A stretch of DNA of 64,000 nucleotides from Rhodobacteraceae bacterium 63075 (GCA_003417655.1 QVMW01000001.1:1-64000); one strand, 5' to 3'. Counted from the first letter of the stretch, positions 7,850 to 17,294 are shown. Made by a program: numbers and translations. The notes: a model not told the origin generated them from the sequence alone.

Positions 7850-8557
7850 TCAAACCGAAACGCCGGCGAGCTTGCCGACAACGGCCGTGATACCCATTGC
7901 CATCACGCCCCAGAGCACCACGCGCAGGACGGCCGGCCGCAAGGGCGCGCCACCCACCCACGCGCCCAGCGCGCCAAGCACTGCCAATGCCAGCAATGTC
8001 ACCACCAGCACGACAGGAATGATCGCCCCGGCGGGCGCAAGGATGGCCGCCAGCATCGGCACGGCACCGGCAACGGAGAATGTTGCCCCCGAGGCCAGCG
8101 CCGCCTGCAAGGGTTTCGCGGTCAGCGCCGCCGAAATGCCCAGCTCATCGCGCACATGCGCGCCCAGCGCGTCATGCTCCGAAAGCTCCTCGGCCACGAT
8201 CCGCGCCGTGTCGTCATTCAACCCTCGTGCGCGGTAGATCGCTTCCAGTTCCTCCACCTCGCGCTCCGGGTTCTCGCTCAGCGCTTCCTTTTCGCGCTCA
8301 ATATCGGCGCGCTCCACGTCGGATTGCGAGGACACCGAGACATACTCTCCCGCCGCCATCGACATCGCCCCCGCCGAAAGCCCGGCAAACCCCGCGAGGA
8401 AAACAGCCGCCTGAGAAGGCTCCGCCGCGGCCACACCCACGATCAGCGCCGAGATCGAAACGATCCCGTCATTCGCGCCCAGGACAGCAGCCCTGAGCCA
8501 GTTGCTACGATCGATGTAATGCGGGCGCTCGGGATGCGCATGAGACAGGAATTCCAA
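7850..8557 (-). CDS. VIT1/CCC1-family metal transporter
   Basis: The 235-residue protein opens with HIDR-like PHYIDRSNWLRAAVLGANDGIVSISALIVGV, the hallmark of the VIT1/CCC1 family. It continues with two N-terminal membrane helices, a central acidic cytoplasmic segment (REKEALSENPEREVEELEAIYRARG broken over about residues 85-120) that forms the metal-binding domain, and three C-terminal helices. Family members move Fe2+ or Mn2+ out of the cytosol (into vacuoles in plants and yeast). In bacteria export is likely but the substrate here is unproven. It is monocistronic. Confidence 0.9.
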   Translation of the reverse strand: MEFLSHAHPERPHYIDRSNWLRAAVLGANDGIVSISALIVGVAAAEPSQAAVFLAGFAGLSAGAMSMAAGEYVSVSSQSDVERADIEREKEALSENPEREVEELEAIYRARGLNDDTARIVAEELSEHDALGAHVRDELGISAALTAKPLQAALASGATFSVAGAVPMLAAILAPAGAIIPVVLVVTLLALAVLGALGAWVGGAPLRPAVLRVVLWGVMAMGITAVVGKLAGVSV

Positions 8558-8756
8558 GATTGGCCTCTTCTGGCAGGGTGAGCTGGAGGCAGGCCGGAAA
8601 GGCCATCACTTCTTAGAGCAAGTTGCCACATGACTCCTGTGCTGTCACTTGGCGTTGTTTCTTCAGGTCGGCAGAAAACGCAATTTTCCCCGCGCCCCAT
8701 TGCAATTGCCCGGCCCGCAAGGGCATCGTCAGCCAAACCCCGATCAGGAGCTTCGC

Positions 8757-9545
8757 ATGTCCTTCACCCTCGCCACATGGAACATCAATTCGGTACGTCT
8801 GCGCGAACCTATCGTTCTGAAGCTTCTGCAAGCGGAAGCCCCCGATGTGCTCTGCCTGCAGGAGTGCAAAAGCCCTGTCGAGAAGATCCCCACGGAAGGA
8901 TTCAAGGCGCTTGGCTATACCCACATGGTCGCCCGCGGCCAGAAGGGCTACAACGGCGTCGCGATCCTCAGCAAGATCCCCATGGTCGAGGCCGGCGCCG
9001 CGGATTACGCCCAGCTCGGCCATGCCCGGCACATCGCGGGAAAGCTCGAGAATGGCGTCACGATTCAAAACTTTTACGTCCCCGCCGGTGGCGACAAGCC
9101 CGACCGGGAGATCAACGAGAAGTTCGGCCAGAAGCTCGACTACCTCACGGAGATGCGGGATGCCTTCCACACCGAGCGCCCCGAGAAATCGATCCTCGTG
9201 GGCGATCTCAACATCGCCCCGCGCGAGGATGACGTCTGGTCGCACAAGCAGCTCCTCAAGGTGGTTTCCCACACGCCCATCGAAGTGGAGCACTTGGGCG
9301 AGACGCAAGATGCGGGCCGCTGGGTCGACATCACGCGCCAGGATATCCCCGAGGGCAATCTCTACAGCTGGTGGTCCTACCGCGCGAAGGACTGGGACGC
9401 CGCCGACAAGGGCCGCCGGCTCGATCATGTCTGGGCCACCCCCGACATCTCGAATGCAGGCCACTCCTCCCGCATCCTCCGCGCCGCCCGCGGCTGGGAA
9501 AAGCCCTCCGATCATGCGCCCGTTTTCGCGACGTTTGATCTGTAG
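8757..9545 (+). CDS. xth: Exodeoxyribonuclease III
   Basis: This 262-residue endonuclease/exonuclease/phosphatase-fold enzyme contains TWNINSVRLR at the N-terminus, the metal-binding glutamate Glu36 in LCLQECK, NFYVPAGGD, the catalytic GDLNIAPREDDV segment, RRLDHVWAT and the terminal SDHAPVFA histidine motif. It cleaves abasic sites and removes 3' blocking groups during base-excision repair in the cytoplasm. ATG 8757 gives the standard start (MSFTLATWN); the frame extends upstream to 8649 without conserved content. Confidence 0.95.
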   Translation: MSFTLATWNINSVRLREPIVLKLLQAEAPDVLCLQECKSPVEKIPTEGFKALGYTHMVARGQKGYNGVAILSKIPMVEAGAADYAQLGHARHIAGKLENGVTIQNFYVPAGGDKPDREINEKFGQKLDYLTEMRDAFHTERPEKSILVGDLNIAPREDDVWSHKQLLKVVSHTPIEVEHLGETQDAGRWVDITRQDIPEGNLYSWWSYRAKDWDAADKGRRLDHVWATPDISNAGHSSRILRAARGWEKPSDHAPVFATFDL

Positions 9546-9866
9546 GGATGCCCGGTTCAAGCCAACGAAGAGGGCCCAGCCTTTGGCGCGGGTCGGCAAA
9601 GAGTTGACCTTCGCTGCGCCATGGCTGAACAGAAAAATGCGAGCGGAGCGGAGTTTGCATTTCTTGTGCAACGGCGGATGGAGAGCGCAACTCGGCGCGC
9701 GAGCTCCAAGCCCCCAACGGACTCAAACCAACCCCGCGCCACACACCAGACAGACAGCGGCTTCCGTCCCGATTACGTATATCCAACGGTTTGCGCAGGT
9801 CTGAAATTTGCCGAGGCACTCCTCAGCGAACACTGTCGCTCCTTGCACCGCTTGATCTTCAGCGCC
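9546..9866. other. Intergenic region without recognisable content
   Basis: About 320 bp between the converging xth and MarR genes. Open frames run through it on both strands but none has a start context or motif, and none is distinguishable from GC-driven noise. I see no hairpin terminator with a T-run and no tRNA. Confidence 0.5.
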
Positions 9867-10316
9867 CTAACAGTCCCGCGCCGCATCAAGTTGTGCGCGC
9901 AGGCGCTCAAGGTCAGGCAGCACCCGCGCGACCGCCTCCATGTCCGGCTGCGGTTCCATCTTGGCCAGGTCGTCCACTGCTTTCGCCAGAACCTCCTGGC
10001 GCAGGCTCTCGCCGGCATCGGTGATCACGATCAGCTTCGAGCGCGCATCTTCCGTGTTGCGGCGGGTTTCCACCAGCCCCAGCTCTTCCATCACCTTGAT
10101 CATATGCGTCATCGACGTTTTGGGTATCTGGAAGGCATGTGCAAGCTTTTGCGGCGTCTCTCCCTCGGGCCGGCGCGAAAGATGCCCCAGAAAGCCGAAA
10201 TGCTGGTTGGTCAGCCGCCTCGGCAAATGCCGCTCGGTCAGGGCTCCGCCAAGCTGGGTGATGATCCCCGCCTCGGTAAAGAAGCGGTAGAGCTGATCGA
10301 GCGCTGCACTATCCAT
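9867..10316 (-). CDS. MarR-family transcriptional regulator
   Basis: A 149-residue protein with the MarR winged-helix order: N-terminal dimerisation helix (DQLYRFFTEAGII), helix-turn-helix (TPQKLAHAFQIPKTSMTHMIKVMEELGLVE), the wing (RRNTEDARSKLIVITDAGESLRQ) and a C-terminal helix. Its start codon overlaps the end of the nitroreductase-like gene by 8 bp, so the two are co-transcribed with the regulator second. Its probable operator is the dyad upstream of the first gene (11425-11484), which suggests autoregulation by an unknown, possibly redox-active or aromatic, ligand. Confidence 0.9.
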   Translation of the reverse strand: MDSAALDQLYRFFTEAGIITQLGGALTERHLPRRLTNQHFGFLGHLSRRPEGETPQKLAHAFQIPKTSMTHMIKVMEELGLVETRRNTEDARSKLIVITDAGESLRQEVLAKAVDDLAKMEPQPDMEAVARVLPDLERLRAQLDAARDC

Positions 10317-11409
10317 TCATGATCCGTGTCTCCAGCGGCCAGCGCGGTGTCGGTATCGCCGCCGAGCCATATCCGAGCCGTGCCAACATCTGGACGGTTT
10401 GCCCCGGTTTTGCAAGCGTCGCATGGGCCTGCGCATAGTGCTCCGACATCTCCGGAAACTCCTGCAAGGCCTGGCTCATAGGCTGCGTGCCAAGCCCCAG
10501 GCCCGTCACGGCGAGCGAATAGCGCATCCAGACGCGCCCCGCCTCGATCTGGTCGCGCCGCGTGTTGCCGTCGGTCACAAGCACGGTATGCGCCGGCGTC
10601 GCGAAACACGCCGCCTTGAGCCGATTCAGCACGCCACGCATGCCGGCACCACTTGTGTCCGCCATCATCTCGCGGGTCAGAAGGCCAAGGCTGTAGAGCG
10701 CGTCGAGATGCGGCTCGCGCATCTCGATCCCGTCAGGGTTCGCGTTGATCTCCCGCTTGCCGATCCGCGAAAGATCAATGCTCTCCTGAAGCGTCCGCTC
10801 GGTCATGAGTTCCACTTCCAGCGCCCGCCATGTCAGCTCCCTGAGCGCCTGCACCTCGTCTGGCCGGGTGATCACCCGCACATAGGCAGAAAGCGCCTCC
10901 GCCTTTTCCGGCTCGACAGGTGCTTCGGTGTAGTCTTCCTTCGCACTGTGCCGATGGAGGATCTGCCTTGCCAGAGGGTCTTCGCTTGCGCCCCGGCTGA
11001 ACCGCGCCACCGCCACGGGGCCGTTCTCACCCTCGGGAAGAATATCAAGCTCCACCGCATGGCCCGTCTGGCTCGCGGCGATCACCATGTTCTCCAGAAA
11101 GCATCCCATCCCGATGAATATCTGGCGGTTGAACGGGTCGGTCATCGGCAGCTCGCGGGTCTCGTCGCGCAGCACCGTCACCTGGTTCTCCACACCGAGG
11201 TCGACCAGCCAGGGCTGCCGGTTGTGCGGATTGGGCGCCAGGAGCGCATGCGCCAGCGCCCGCTTGACCGGATCGTCATAGCCCGCGGCCTGCTCCCATG
11301 GGGCCAGCGCCTTGGTGGGCCTGCGGGTGGCCAGAAAAGCCCCGCCACCTGCTGCGGCGACAATGACTCCGCCGCCCAGAACCTTCAGGAATTTGCGTCT
11401 CGTGCTCAT
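10309..11409 (-). CDS. Acg-type nitroreductase-fold protein with twin-arginine signal
   Basis: The 366-residue protein starts with a Tat-type signal (STRRKFLKVLGGGVIVAAAGGGAFL), suggesting export with bound cofactor. The mature part shows the divergent nitroreductase features of the Acg family: LLAPNPHNRQPWLVDLG near the N-terminus (FMN contacts), a central RHSAKEDYTEAPVE segment, and GRVWMRYSLAVTGLGLGTQPMSQALQEFPE toward the C-terminus. Acg proteins bind FMN, and their substrate is unknown. ATG 11409 gives the Tat signal; the longer frame to 11466 would run through the operator. It is first gene of an operon with marR. Confidence 0.82.
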   Translation of the reverse strand: MSTRRKFLKVLGGGVIVAAAGGGAFLATRRPTKALAPWEQAAGYDDPVKRALAHALLAPNPHNRQPWLVDLGVENQVTVLRDETRELPMTDPFNRQIFIGMGCFLENMVIAASQTGHAVELDILPEGENGPVAVARFSRGASEDPLARQILHRHSAKEDYTEAPVEPEKAEALSAYVRVITRPDEVQALRELTWRALEVELMTERTLQESIDLSRIGKREINANPDGIEMREPHLDALYSLGLLTREMMADTSGAGMRGVLNRLKAACFATPAHTVLVTDGNTRRDQIEAGRVWMRYSLAVTGLGLGTQPMSQALQEFPEMSEHYAQAHATLAKPGQTVQMLARLGYGSAAIPTPRWPLETRIMNG

Positions 11410-11424
11410 GACTGATCTCCAATT

Positions 11425-11484
11425 GATACGAATTAGGACCATAATAGTCCCATTTCGTATTATCAAGTCCTATTTCGAACTATC
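11425..11484. promoter_or_regulatory. Composite dyad operator for the MarR/nitroreductase operon
   Basis: The arms ATACGAA (11426-11432) and TTCGTAT (11454-11460), and the inner GGAC (11436-11439) and GTCC (11447-11450), all share one centre at 11443. The right half-site, AGTCC(C/T)ATTTCG(T/A)A(T/C)TATC, is repeated directly at 11446-11464 and 11466-11484, about two helical turns apart. This AT-rich region contains the expected promoter just upstream of the start codon. Confidence 0.7.
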
Positions 11485-11575
11485 TTGCCGAGCCGCGATC
11501 GGCATCGCCCCCTTGCAAGCGCGCGCGCCATCCCTCATCTAGAGGGCAACACTACGCTTATCCAAGGAACGCCCA

Positions 11576-12502
11576 ATGGAAATTGATCTCACCCAGAACA
11601 CCGGCGGCGCCGATCTGGTCTTCGACGTCACCGAAGAGAACTTCATGCAGGCCGTGATCGAAGGCTCGCAGGAAACCCCCGTCATCGTCGATTTCTGGGC
11701 CCCCTGGTGCGGCCCCTGCAAGACGCTCGGGCCGATGCTCGAAGACGCCGTCAAGAAGGCCAAGGGCGCGGTCAAGATGGCCAAGATCGACGTCGACCAG
11801 AACCAGCGCCTCGCGCAGATGCTCGCCCAGCAGGGCCTGCCGATCCAGTCGATCCCCACTGTCGTCGCCTTCGTGAAGGGCCAGCCCACCGACATGTTCC
11901 AGGGCGCGGTGCCGGCCTCCGAGGTCGAGGCCTTCGTCAAGCGCGCCGTCGATGCGGGCGGCGGCGATGCCTCGGGCGGGCTTGATGATGCCGTCGCGGC
12001 GGCCGAGGAAATGCTTACCGAAGGCGCAGCCGCTGACGCGGCCCAGACCTTCGCCGCAATCCTTCAGGAAGATCCGAACCATGCTGCCGCCTATGGCGGC
12101 CTCGTGCGCAGCTATATCGCCTCGGGCGATCACTCCGGCGCGGAAGCCACGCTCAACGGCGCGCCCGCCGAGATCACCGAGACACCGGAGCTTGAAGCCG
12201 CCCGCGCCCAGCTTGAACTGGCGCGGCAAGCCGAAAGCGCAGGCCCGGTCGCCGAGCTTGAAGCCGCCGTCAATGCCAACCCCGACGATCACCAGGCCCG
12301 CTACGACTATGCCAATGCGCTCAACGCTTCCGGCAACACCGAAGAAGCCGTCAACCAGCTTCTCGAGCTTTTCCGCCGCGACCGCGACTGGAACGATGGT
12401 GCCGCAAAGGCCCAGCTTCTGACGATCTTCGAAGCCCTGCCACCGCAGGATCCGATCGCTCTGAGCGGACGCCGCAGGCTCGGCTCCATGATCCTGGTGT
12501 GA
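11576..12502 (+). CDS. Thioredoxin-TPR co-chaperone (CnoX/YbbN family)
   Basis: The 308-residue protein has an N-terminal thioredoxin domain (VDFWAPWCGPCK, Cys45 and Cys48; cis-Pro in IQSIPTVVAF) and a C-terminal helical part with tetratricopeptide-like repeats (AEEMLTEGAAADAAQTFAAILQ, then NPDDHQARYDYANALNASGNTEEAVNQL). This architecture defines CnoX/YbbN, a chaperone-redoxin that holds oxidised proteins and passes them to GroEL or DnaK. Unlike E. coli YbbN, the CGPC motif is intact, so real redox activity is likely. It begins a three-gene run with the Lon-SB and Trm112 genes. Confidence 0.92.
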   Translation: MEIDLTQNTGGADLVFDVTEENFMQAVIEGSQETPVIVDFWAPWCGPCKTLGPMLEDAVKKAKGAVKMAKIDVDQNQRLAQMLAQQGLPIQSIPTVVAFVKGQPTDMFQGAVPASEVEAFVKRAVDAGGGDASGGLDDAVAAAEEMLTEGAAADAAQTFAAILQEDPNHAAAYGGLVRSYIASGDHSGAEATLNGAPAEITETPELEAARAQLELARQAESAGPVAELEAAVNANPDDHQARYDYANALNASGNTEEAVNQLLELFRRDRDWNDGAAKAQLLTIFEALPPQDPIALSGRRRLGSMILV

Positions 12503-12515
12503 CGAGCCGCGCGGC

Positions 12516-13157
12516 ATGAGCAGACCCGATCTCCCCGAGACGATCCCGATCTTCCCCCTTCCGGGGGCCCTGCTCCTGCCGCGCTCCAACCTGCCGCTGC
12601 ACATCTTCGAGCCGCGCTATTTGCAAATGCTCGATGATGCGCTCAAGACCGATCACCGCCTCATCGGGATGATCCAGCCCAATGCCGGGCCGAACGGGGA
12701 CGATTCGGGGCTCATGTCAATCGGCTGTGCCGGGCGGATTACGCAATTCGCTGAAACAGAAGATGGTCGCTACATGGTCACGCTGACGGGCCGCTCGCGC
12801 TTCCGCGTCCAGCGGGAAATCGAGGGGTTCACGCCCTATCGCCGCTGCGACGTGAGCTGGGAAGGCTTCGAGCGCGACAGAGGCCCGGAGGACAAGGACC
12901 CGGGTTTCGACCGATCCAGGTTTCTTGCGCTGCTCAGCCGCTACTTCGACACCAAGGGCCTCAACACCGATTGGGAAACGCTGAAAGACGCCGATGACGA
13001 GCTGCTCGTCAACTCGCTTTCGATGCTGCTGGAGTTTGCCCCCGAAGACAAACAGGCGCTGCTCGAAGCCCCCTCGCTCAGCACTCGCCGCGAAACCCTC
13101 GTCACCCTGATCGAGTTCGATCTTCACGGCGGCGACGGAGAGGACCTCATCCAATGA
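12516..13157 (+). CDS. Lon protease substrate-binding-domain protein
   Basis: At 213 residues the protein consists of a single Lon N-terminal (LAN/PUA-like) domain: [29 protein letters not shown] is the diagnostic start, followed by GCAGRITQF and the [10 protein letters not shown] strand. There is no ATPase or protease domain. Such stand-alone proteins are frequent in alphaproteobacteria next to cnoX and a Trm112-like gene, exactly as here. Role in proteostasis is inferred from the context. The stop overlaps the next start by 4 bp. Confidence 0.92.
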   Translation: MSRPDLPETIPIFPLPGALLLPRSNLPLHIFEPRYLQMLDDALKTDHRLIGMIQPNAGPNGDDSGLMSIGCAGRITQFAETEDGRYMVTLTGRSRFRVQREIEGFTPYRRCDVSWEGFERDRGPEDKDPGFDRSRFLALLSRYFDTKGLNTDWETLKDADDELLVNSLSMLLEFAPEDKQALLEAPSLSTRRETLVTLIEFDLHGGDGEDLIQ

Positions 13158-13342
13158 CCGACACGCCGGAATTCGACCGTCACATGCTCGAAGCACTTGT
13201 CTGCCCGCTCACGCAAGGCAGGCTCGACTATGACGCAGAGAACGCCGAGCTGATCAGCAGGCGCGCCAAGCTCGCCTACCCGATTCGCGACGGCATCCCT
13301 GTCATGCTCGTCGACGAAGCCCGGCAGATTGACGACGACTGA
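13154..13342 (+). CDS. Trm112 family small protein
   Basis: A 62-residue protein with the Trm112/YcaR fold: [18 protein letters not shown] at the N-terminus and [17 protein letters not shown] at the C-terminus. Only one cysteine (VCP) of the zinc-ribbon pairs remains, as in other bacterial YcaR-type members. Eukaryotic Trm112 activates methyltransferases; the bacterial role is not established. It is translationally coupled (ATGA) to the Lon-SB gene. Confidence 0.9.
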   Translation: MTDTPEFDRHMLEALVCPLTQGRLDYDAENAELISRRAKLAYPIRDGIPVMLVDEARQIDDD

Positions 13343-13363
13343 TCTCTGCCCGCTGGGCGCCGC

Positions 13364-14578
13364 TCAGTCTTTCATCAGGTCGGGCAGATCGCCCGTCAGC
13401 CCCGCCGCCTCCCGCGTGAAACCACGTTTGAGCCCCGGCATCGCGTTGATCAGCCCCATGCCGATGTCCCGCCCCATCCGCAGCAGCGGATTGTCGTTCG
13501 AAAACAGCTTGTTGCTGAAATCCGTCGCCATGGCCAGCGTCGCGGTGTCGAAGCGGCGCCATTCCTGGTAGCGTTCCAGCACGAGCGCGCTGGCGAAATC
13601 CTCGCCGCGCCGCTCGGCGTGCTCGATCACATGGGCCAGCGCGGCCACGTCCCGCAGCCCCGCGTTCAGCCCTTGCCCGGCGATCGGGTGCATCCCGTGC
13701 GCCGCATCGCCCACCAACGCGAGCCTTTCGCCCACGAAGCTGTTGGCGATCGTCAGGTTCAGCGGATAGGCAAAGCGCTTGCCATCGAGCTTGATCCGCC
13801 CGAGGAAATCTCCGAAGCGCGGCCTCAGCACCTCAAGATAATCCGCATCGCTCAGCTTGTTTATCGCCGCGGCGCGGTCGGTGCGCTCGGACCAGACGAT
13901 CGAGCTGCGCCCGCCCTTCAGCGGCAGGATCGCCAGCGGCCCCTCGGGCATGAAGAACTGGTGCGCGATCCCGGCATTGTCCTTCTCGTGCGAGATCGCA
14001 CAAACAAGCGCCGTCTGGCCATAATCCCAGCCGGTCCGCTTGATGCCGGCCCGTTGCGCCACGCCCGAGCGCCGCCCGTCCGCGCCCACGATCAGCCGCG
14101 TCTCGTGTTCCGTGCCGTCCGCCAGCGTGAGGTGCGCGCTGCGCGCGTCCGCTTCCTGCGCGACGACCTCGCCCTGCACCGTCTCGATCAGCGGCTCCGC
14201 CTTCACGGCCTCCAGCAGGGCGCGGCGCAGGTGACGGTCCTCGAGCATGTAGCCCATCGGCCCCTCTTCCAGCGCGCCGCGCTCGAAATGCATGAAGAAC
14301 GGGGCAGGCCCCTCGCCCGCGCGCCCGTCGCTCGCCTTGATCTCCTGCATCGGCTGGGCGTGTTCCTGCACATTCTCCCAGATGCCGAGCCGCGCCAGCA
14401 GGCGTGTGCTGGCGAGGGCCAGCGCATAGGCCCGGCCGTCGAAACCCGCGTTCTTGCGCACCGTCTCGGGCTGCGAGTCGATGATCGTCACACGCCGACC
14501 GCGCCCTGCCAGCGCGAGGGCAAGGACCGGGCCGTTCAGACCGCCACCGACGATCGCGATATCACTGTCAAAACTCAT
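13364..14578 (-). CDS. UbiH/Coq6-family FAD-dependent hydroxylase
   Basis: The 404-residue flavoprotein monooxygenase has the N-terminal dinucleotide motif DIAIVGGGLNGPVLALALAG, the LIVGADGRRSGVAQRAGI central motif and the C-terminal LALVGDAAHGMHPIAGQGLN FAD motif. SIVWSERTDRA and the ubiquinone-hydroxylase-type spacing place it with UbiH/UbiF/VisC, ring hydroxylases acting late in ubiquinone synthesis at the inner membrane. Which ring position it modifies cannot be told from sequence alone. ATG 14578 is chosen because it precedes the Rossmann fold directly; the longer frame lacks conserved content. Confidence 0.88.
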   Translation of the reverse strand: MSFDSDIAIVGGGLNGPVLALALAGRGRRVTIIDSQPETVRKNAGFDGRAYALALASTRLLARLGIWENVQEHAQPMQEIKASDGRAGEGPAPFFMHFERGALEEGPMGYMLEDRHLRRALLEAVKAEPLIETVQGEVVAQEADARSAHLTLADGTEHETRLIVGADGRRSGVAQRAGIKRTGWDYGQTALVCAISHEKDNAGIAHQFFMPEGPLAILPLKGGRSSIVWSERTDRAAAINKLSDADYLEVLRPRFGDFLGRIKLDGKRFAYPLNLTIANSFVGERLALVGDAAHGMHPIAGQGLNAGLRDVAALAHVIEHAERRGEDFASALVLERYQEWRRFDTATLAMATDFSNKLFSNDNPLLRMGRDIGMGLINAMPGLKRGFTREAAGLTGDLPDLMKD

Positions 14579-14663
14579 GGCCGCACTATGCGCCTCTCGG
14601 CGGGATTGTCCATGCGCGCGATCGCCGCTACCTTCCAGGCAAACACAGAAGGAAGAGCGCAGG

Positions 14664-15992
14664 ATGAGTGACTGGCTGAGCATGACAATGGCCGATCTGG
14701 GCCGCGACATCGAAGGCGGCGCGATCGACCCGCGCGATCTGACCGCCGCCTATCTCGATGCGATCGAAGCGCATGAACACAAAGACCGTATCTATGCCCG
14801 CACAACCCGCCCCCGCGCCGAAGCGGAAGCAGCCGCGGGCTCCGAGCGCGCGAAGGCCGGGCTGCGCCGCGGCCCGCTCGACGGTATCCCGATCAGCTGG
14901 AAGGACCTCTTCGACACGGCGGGCATCGCCACGGAGGCAGGCTCCAAGCTGCTGGAAGGGCGCACGCCGGATACCGATGCGGAAGTTCTGAAAAACGCAA
15001 CGTATCAAGGGCTTGTCTGCCTCGGAAAGACCCATATGAGCGAGCTGGCCTTCTCCGGGCTCGGCCTCAACCCGAGCACCGGCACACCGCCATGCATCAA
15101 TGACGCAAGCGCCGTCGCGGGCGGCTCGTCCTCCGGCGCGGCGGCCAGCGTTGCCTTCGGGCTCGCCCCCTGCGGCATCGGCTCGGACACGGCAGGCTCG
15201 GTGCGCATTCCCGCCGCCTGGAACGATCTTGTCGGCCTCAAGACAACGGCGGGCCGCGTCTCGCTCTCCGGCGTGGTCGATCTTTGCGCGCGGTTCGACA
15301 CGGTCGGCCCGCTCTGCCGCACCGTCGAGGACGCCGCCCTGATGCTCGCCGCGCTCGAAGGGCGCCAACCGGCCGACCTTGCAGGCACCTCGCTCAAGGG
15401 CCGCCGTCTCGCCGTGCTTGAAACCGTGGCTTGCGACGATCTGCGCGAGGCTCCGAAAGCCGCCTTCGACTCCGCGCTCGCGCGCCTTCAGGCGCAGGGG
15501 GCCGAGCTACACCATATCGAGGCCCCGGAAGCCGAAGAGGCCCTGTCGCTCGCGCCCGTGCTCTTCGCCGGCGAGGCCTATGGACGCTGGCACAAGGAGA
15601 TCGAGGCCGCCCCCGAGAAGATGTTCGGCGAGATTCGCGAGCGGTTTCGCGGCGGCAAGGACTTCTCCGCGCCCGAATTCGTCTCCGCCTGGATCCGGCT
15701 CGACGCGCTGCGCCGCACCTGGCAGGCGCGCTTTGCCGGGTTCGATGCGGTTCTCACGCCCACCGCGGCGAACCTGCCGCCCGATGCGGAAAGGCTGATG
15801 AGCGACAGCAGCTATTACATCGAGGAGAACCTGCTCGCCCTGCGCAACACGCGGATTGGCAATCTCATGGGCCTGAGCGCCGTCACATTGCCGACGGGCA
15901 CGCCGAGCTGCGGGCTTCAGCTTCTCGGAGCTCCCTTTGGTGAGGAACGTCTGCTGCGTATCGCTTCCGCTGCTGAGGCAGCTTTGTCCTAA
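14664..15992 (+). CDS. Amidase-signature hydrolase
   Basis: The 442-residue enzyme has the full Ser-cisSer-Lys triad: Lys80 in GIPISWKDLF, Ser155 in VAGGSSSG, and nucleophile Ser179 in GSDTAGSVRIPA. TTAGRVSLSGVV follows as expected. Family members include GatA, indole-acetamide hydrolase and 6-aminohexanoate hydrolase; no GatB or GatC is adjacent, so it is probably a catabolic amidase of unknown substrate. AGGAUG immediately at the start (aggatgagtg) gives only a short spacing, but the residue context supports 14664. It is divergent from the UbiH-type gene. Confidence 0.88.
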   Translation: MSDWLSMTMADLGRDIEGGAIDPRDLTAAYLDAIEAHEHKDRIYARTTRPRAEAEAAAGSERAKAGLRRGPLDGIPISWKDLFDTAGIATEAGSKLLEGRTPDTDAEVLKNATYQGLVCLGKTHMSELAFSGLGLNPSTGTPPCINDASAVAGGSSSGAAASVAFGLAPCGIGSDTAGSVRIPAAWNDLVGLKTTAGRVSLSGVVDLCARFDTVGPLCRTVEDAALMLAALEGRQPADLAGTSLKGRRLAVLETVACDDLREAPKAAFDSALARLQAQGAELHHIEAPEAEEALSLAPVLFAGEAYGRWHKEIEAAPEKMFGEIRERFRGGKDFSAPEFVSAWIRLDALRRTWQARFAGFDAVLTPTAANLPPDAERLMSDSSYYIEENLLALRNTRIGNLMGLSAVTLPTGTPSCGLQLLGAPFGEERLLRIASAAEAALS

Positions 15993-16101
15993 ATGCCACA
16001 AACTGCCTGAATCCCTTTAGTTTTTCTGGACGCGCCGGTCGTGCTTCAGTAATTTGACTGCAAACGGGGCATCAATGACCCCGAATTGAGGCAGTATAAT
16101 C

Positions 16102-17280
16102 ATGTTTCCCGAGCGGTTTTCGAACCTACCGGCCTATGCGTTCCCGCGCCTGCGCGCCCTGTTGGATCAACACCAGCCGGGCGGTGAGCCCGTGCACATG
16201 ACCATCGGTGAGCCGAAACATGCGTTTCCTGCCTGGGTTCCTGACGTGATCGCCGAGAATGCAGCAGGCTTCGGCAACTACCCTCCCAATGACGGCAGCG
16301 CGGCGCTGCTTACCTCGATCGCGGGCTGGCTCAAGCGCCGTTTCGATGTCTCGCTCGACGCCGAAAAGCAGATCATCGCCCTCAACGGCACGCGCGAAGG
16401 GCTCTACAACGCCTGCATGGCGCTGGTGCCGGAGACGAAAGATGGCGAGACGCCGCATGTGCTGATGCCGAACCCCTTCTACCAGGTCTATGCCATCGGG
16501 GCGATCTCCGTGGGCGCACGGCCGATCTTCGCAGAAGCCAAGCGAAGCACCGGCTTCCTGCCCGATTTCGCCGGGCTGCCCACCGACATTCTCAAGAAGG
16601 CCGCCGCCGCCTATATCTGTTCACCCTCCAACCCGCAGGGGGCCGTCGCCTCCCGCGCCTACCTGCGCGAGTTGATCGCGCTGGCCGAACAGTTCGACTT
16701 CAAGGTTTTCGCCGACGAGTGCTACTCCGAGATCTACCGCGATGATCCGCCCCCCAGCGCGCTCGAAGTCGCCGCCGAGATGGGCGCGCATCCCGAGCGC
16801 GTCGTGGTGTTTCACTCGCTTTCCAAACGGTCGAACCTTCCTGGCCTGCGCTCGGGCTTCGCAGCAGGCGGGCCCGAAAGCATCGCGCGGATGAAGCAGC
16901 TGCGCGCCTATGCGGGCGCGCCGCTTCCCGCGCCGCTTCAGGCCGTCGCCGCCCGCGCATGGGACGACGATGCGCATGTCGAAGAGAACCGCGCGCTCTA
17001 TCAGGAGAAATACGCCACGGCCGACGAGATCATGGCCGGATACGCAGGCTATCAAGGCCCCGAGGCGGGCTTTTTTCTCTGGCTTCCCGTCGAAGACGGC
17101 GAAGCCGCCGCGCTCAAACTCTGGAAAGAGACAGGCGTGCGCGTTCTGCCCGGAGCCTACCTGAGCCGTGAGGTTGATGGGCGCAATCCGGGCGCAGGGT
17201 ATATCAGGGTCGCCATGGTGGCCCCAAAAGACGAAATGCAGCAGGGGCTCATTCGCCTCAAAAGCTGCCTTCAAAGCTGA
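16102..17280 (+). CDS. Class I/II aminotransferase (DapC-like)
   Basis: The 392-residue PLP enzyme shows ALNGTREGLYNA (phosphate-binding region), YICSPSNPQGAV with the conserved Asn, VFADECYSEIYRDD with the pyridine-contacting Asp, and HSLSKRSNLPGLRSGF with the internal aldimine Lys242. The start FSNLPAYAFPRLRALLDQ is typical of the N-succinyl-diaminopimelate transaminase group often annotated DapC in Rhodobacteraceae, but substrate is not provable here. It ends 14 bp before ftsK. The 109-bp leader begins with a TGCCACAAACTGCC stretch of no known meaning. Confidence 0.85.
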   Translation: MFPERFSNLPAYAFPRLRALLDQHQPGGEPVHMTIGEPKHAFPAWVPDVIAENAAGFGNYPPNDGSAALLTSIAGWLKRRFDVSLDAEKQIIALNGTREGLYNACMALVPETKDGETPHVLMPNPFYQVYAIGAISVGARPIFAEAKRSTGFLPDFAGLPTDILKKAAAAYICSPSNPQGAVASRAYLRELIALAEQFDFKVFADECYSEIYRDDPPPSALEVAAEMGAHPERVVVFHSLSKRSNLPGLRSGFAAGGPESIARMKQLRAYAGAPLPAPLQAVAARAWDDDAHVEENRALYQEKYATADEIMAGYAGYQGPEAGFFLWLPVEDGEAAALKLWKETGVRVLPGAYLSREVDGRNPGAGYIRVAMVAPKDEMQQGLIRLKSCLQS

Positions 17281-17294
17281 GGACGAGGTAGAAA

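Noticed and set aside
9621..10322. 233-residue ORF on the plus strand
   Set aside because: Overlaps the MarR gene antisense and the empty intergenic region; no start context or domain.
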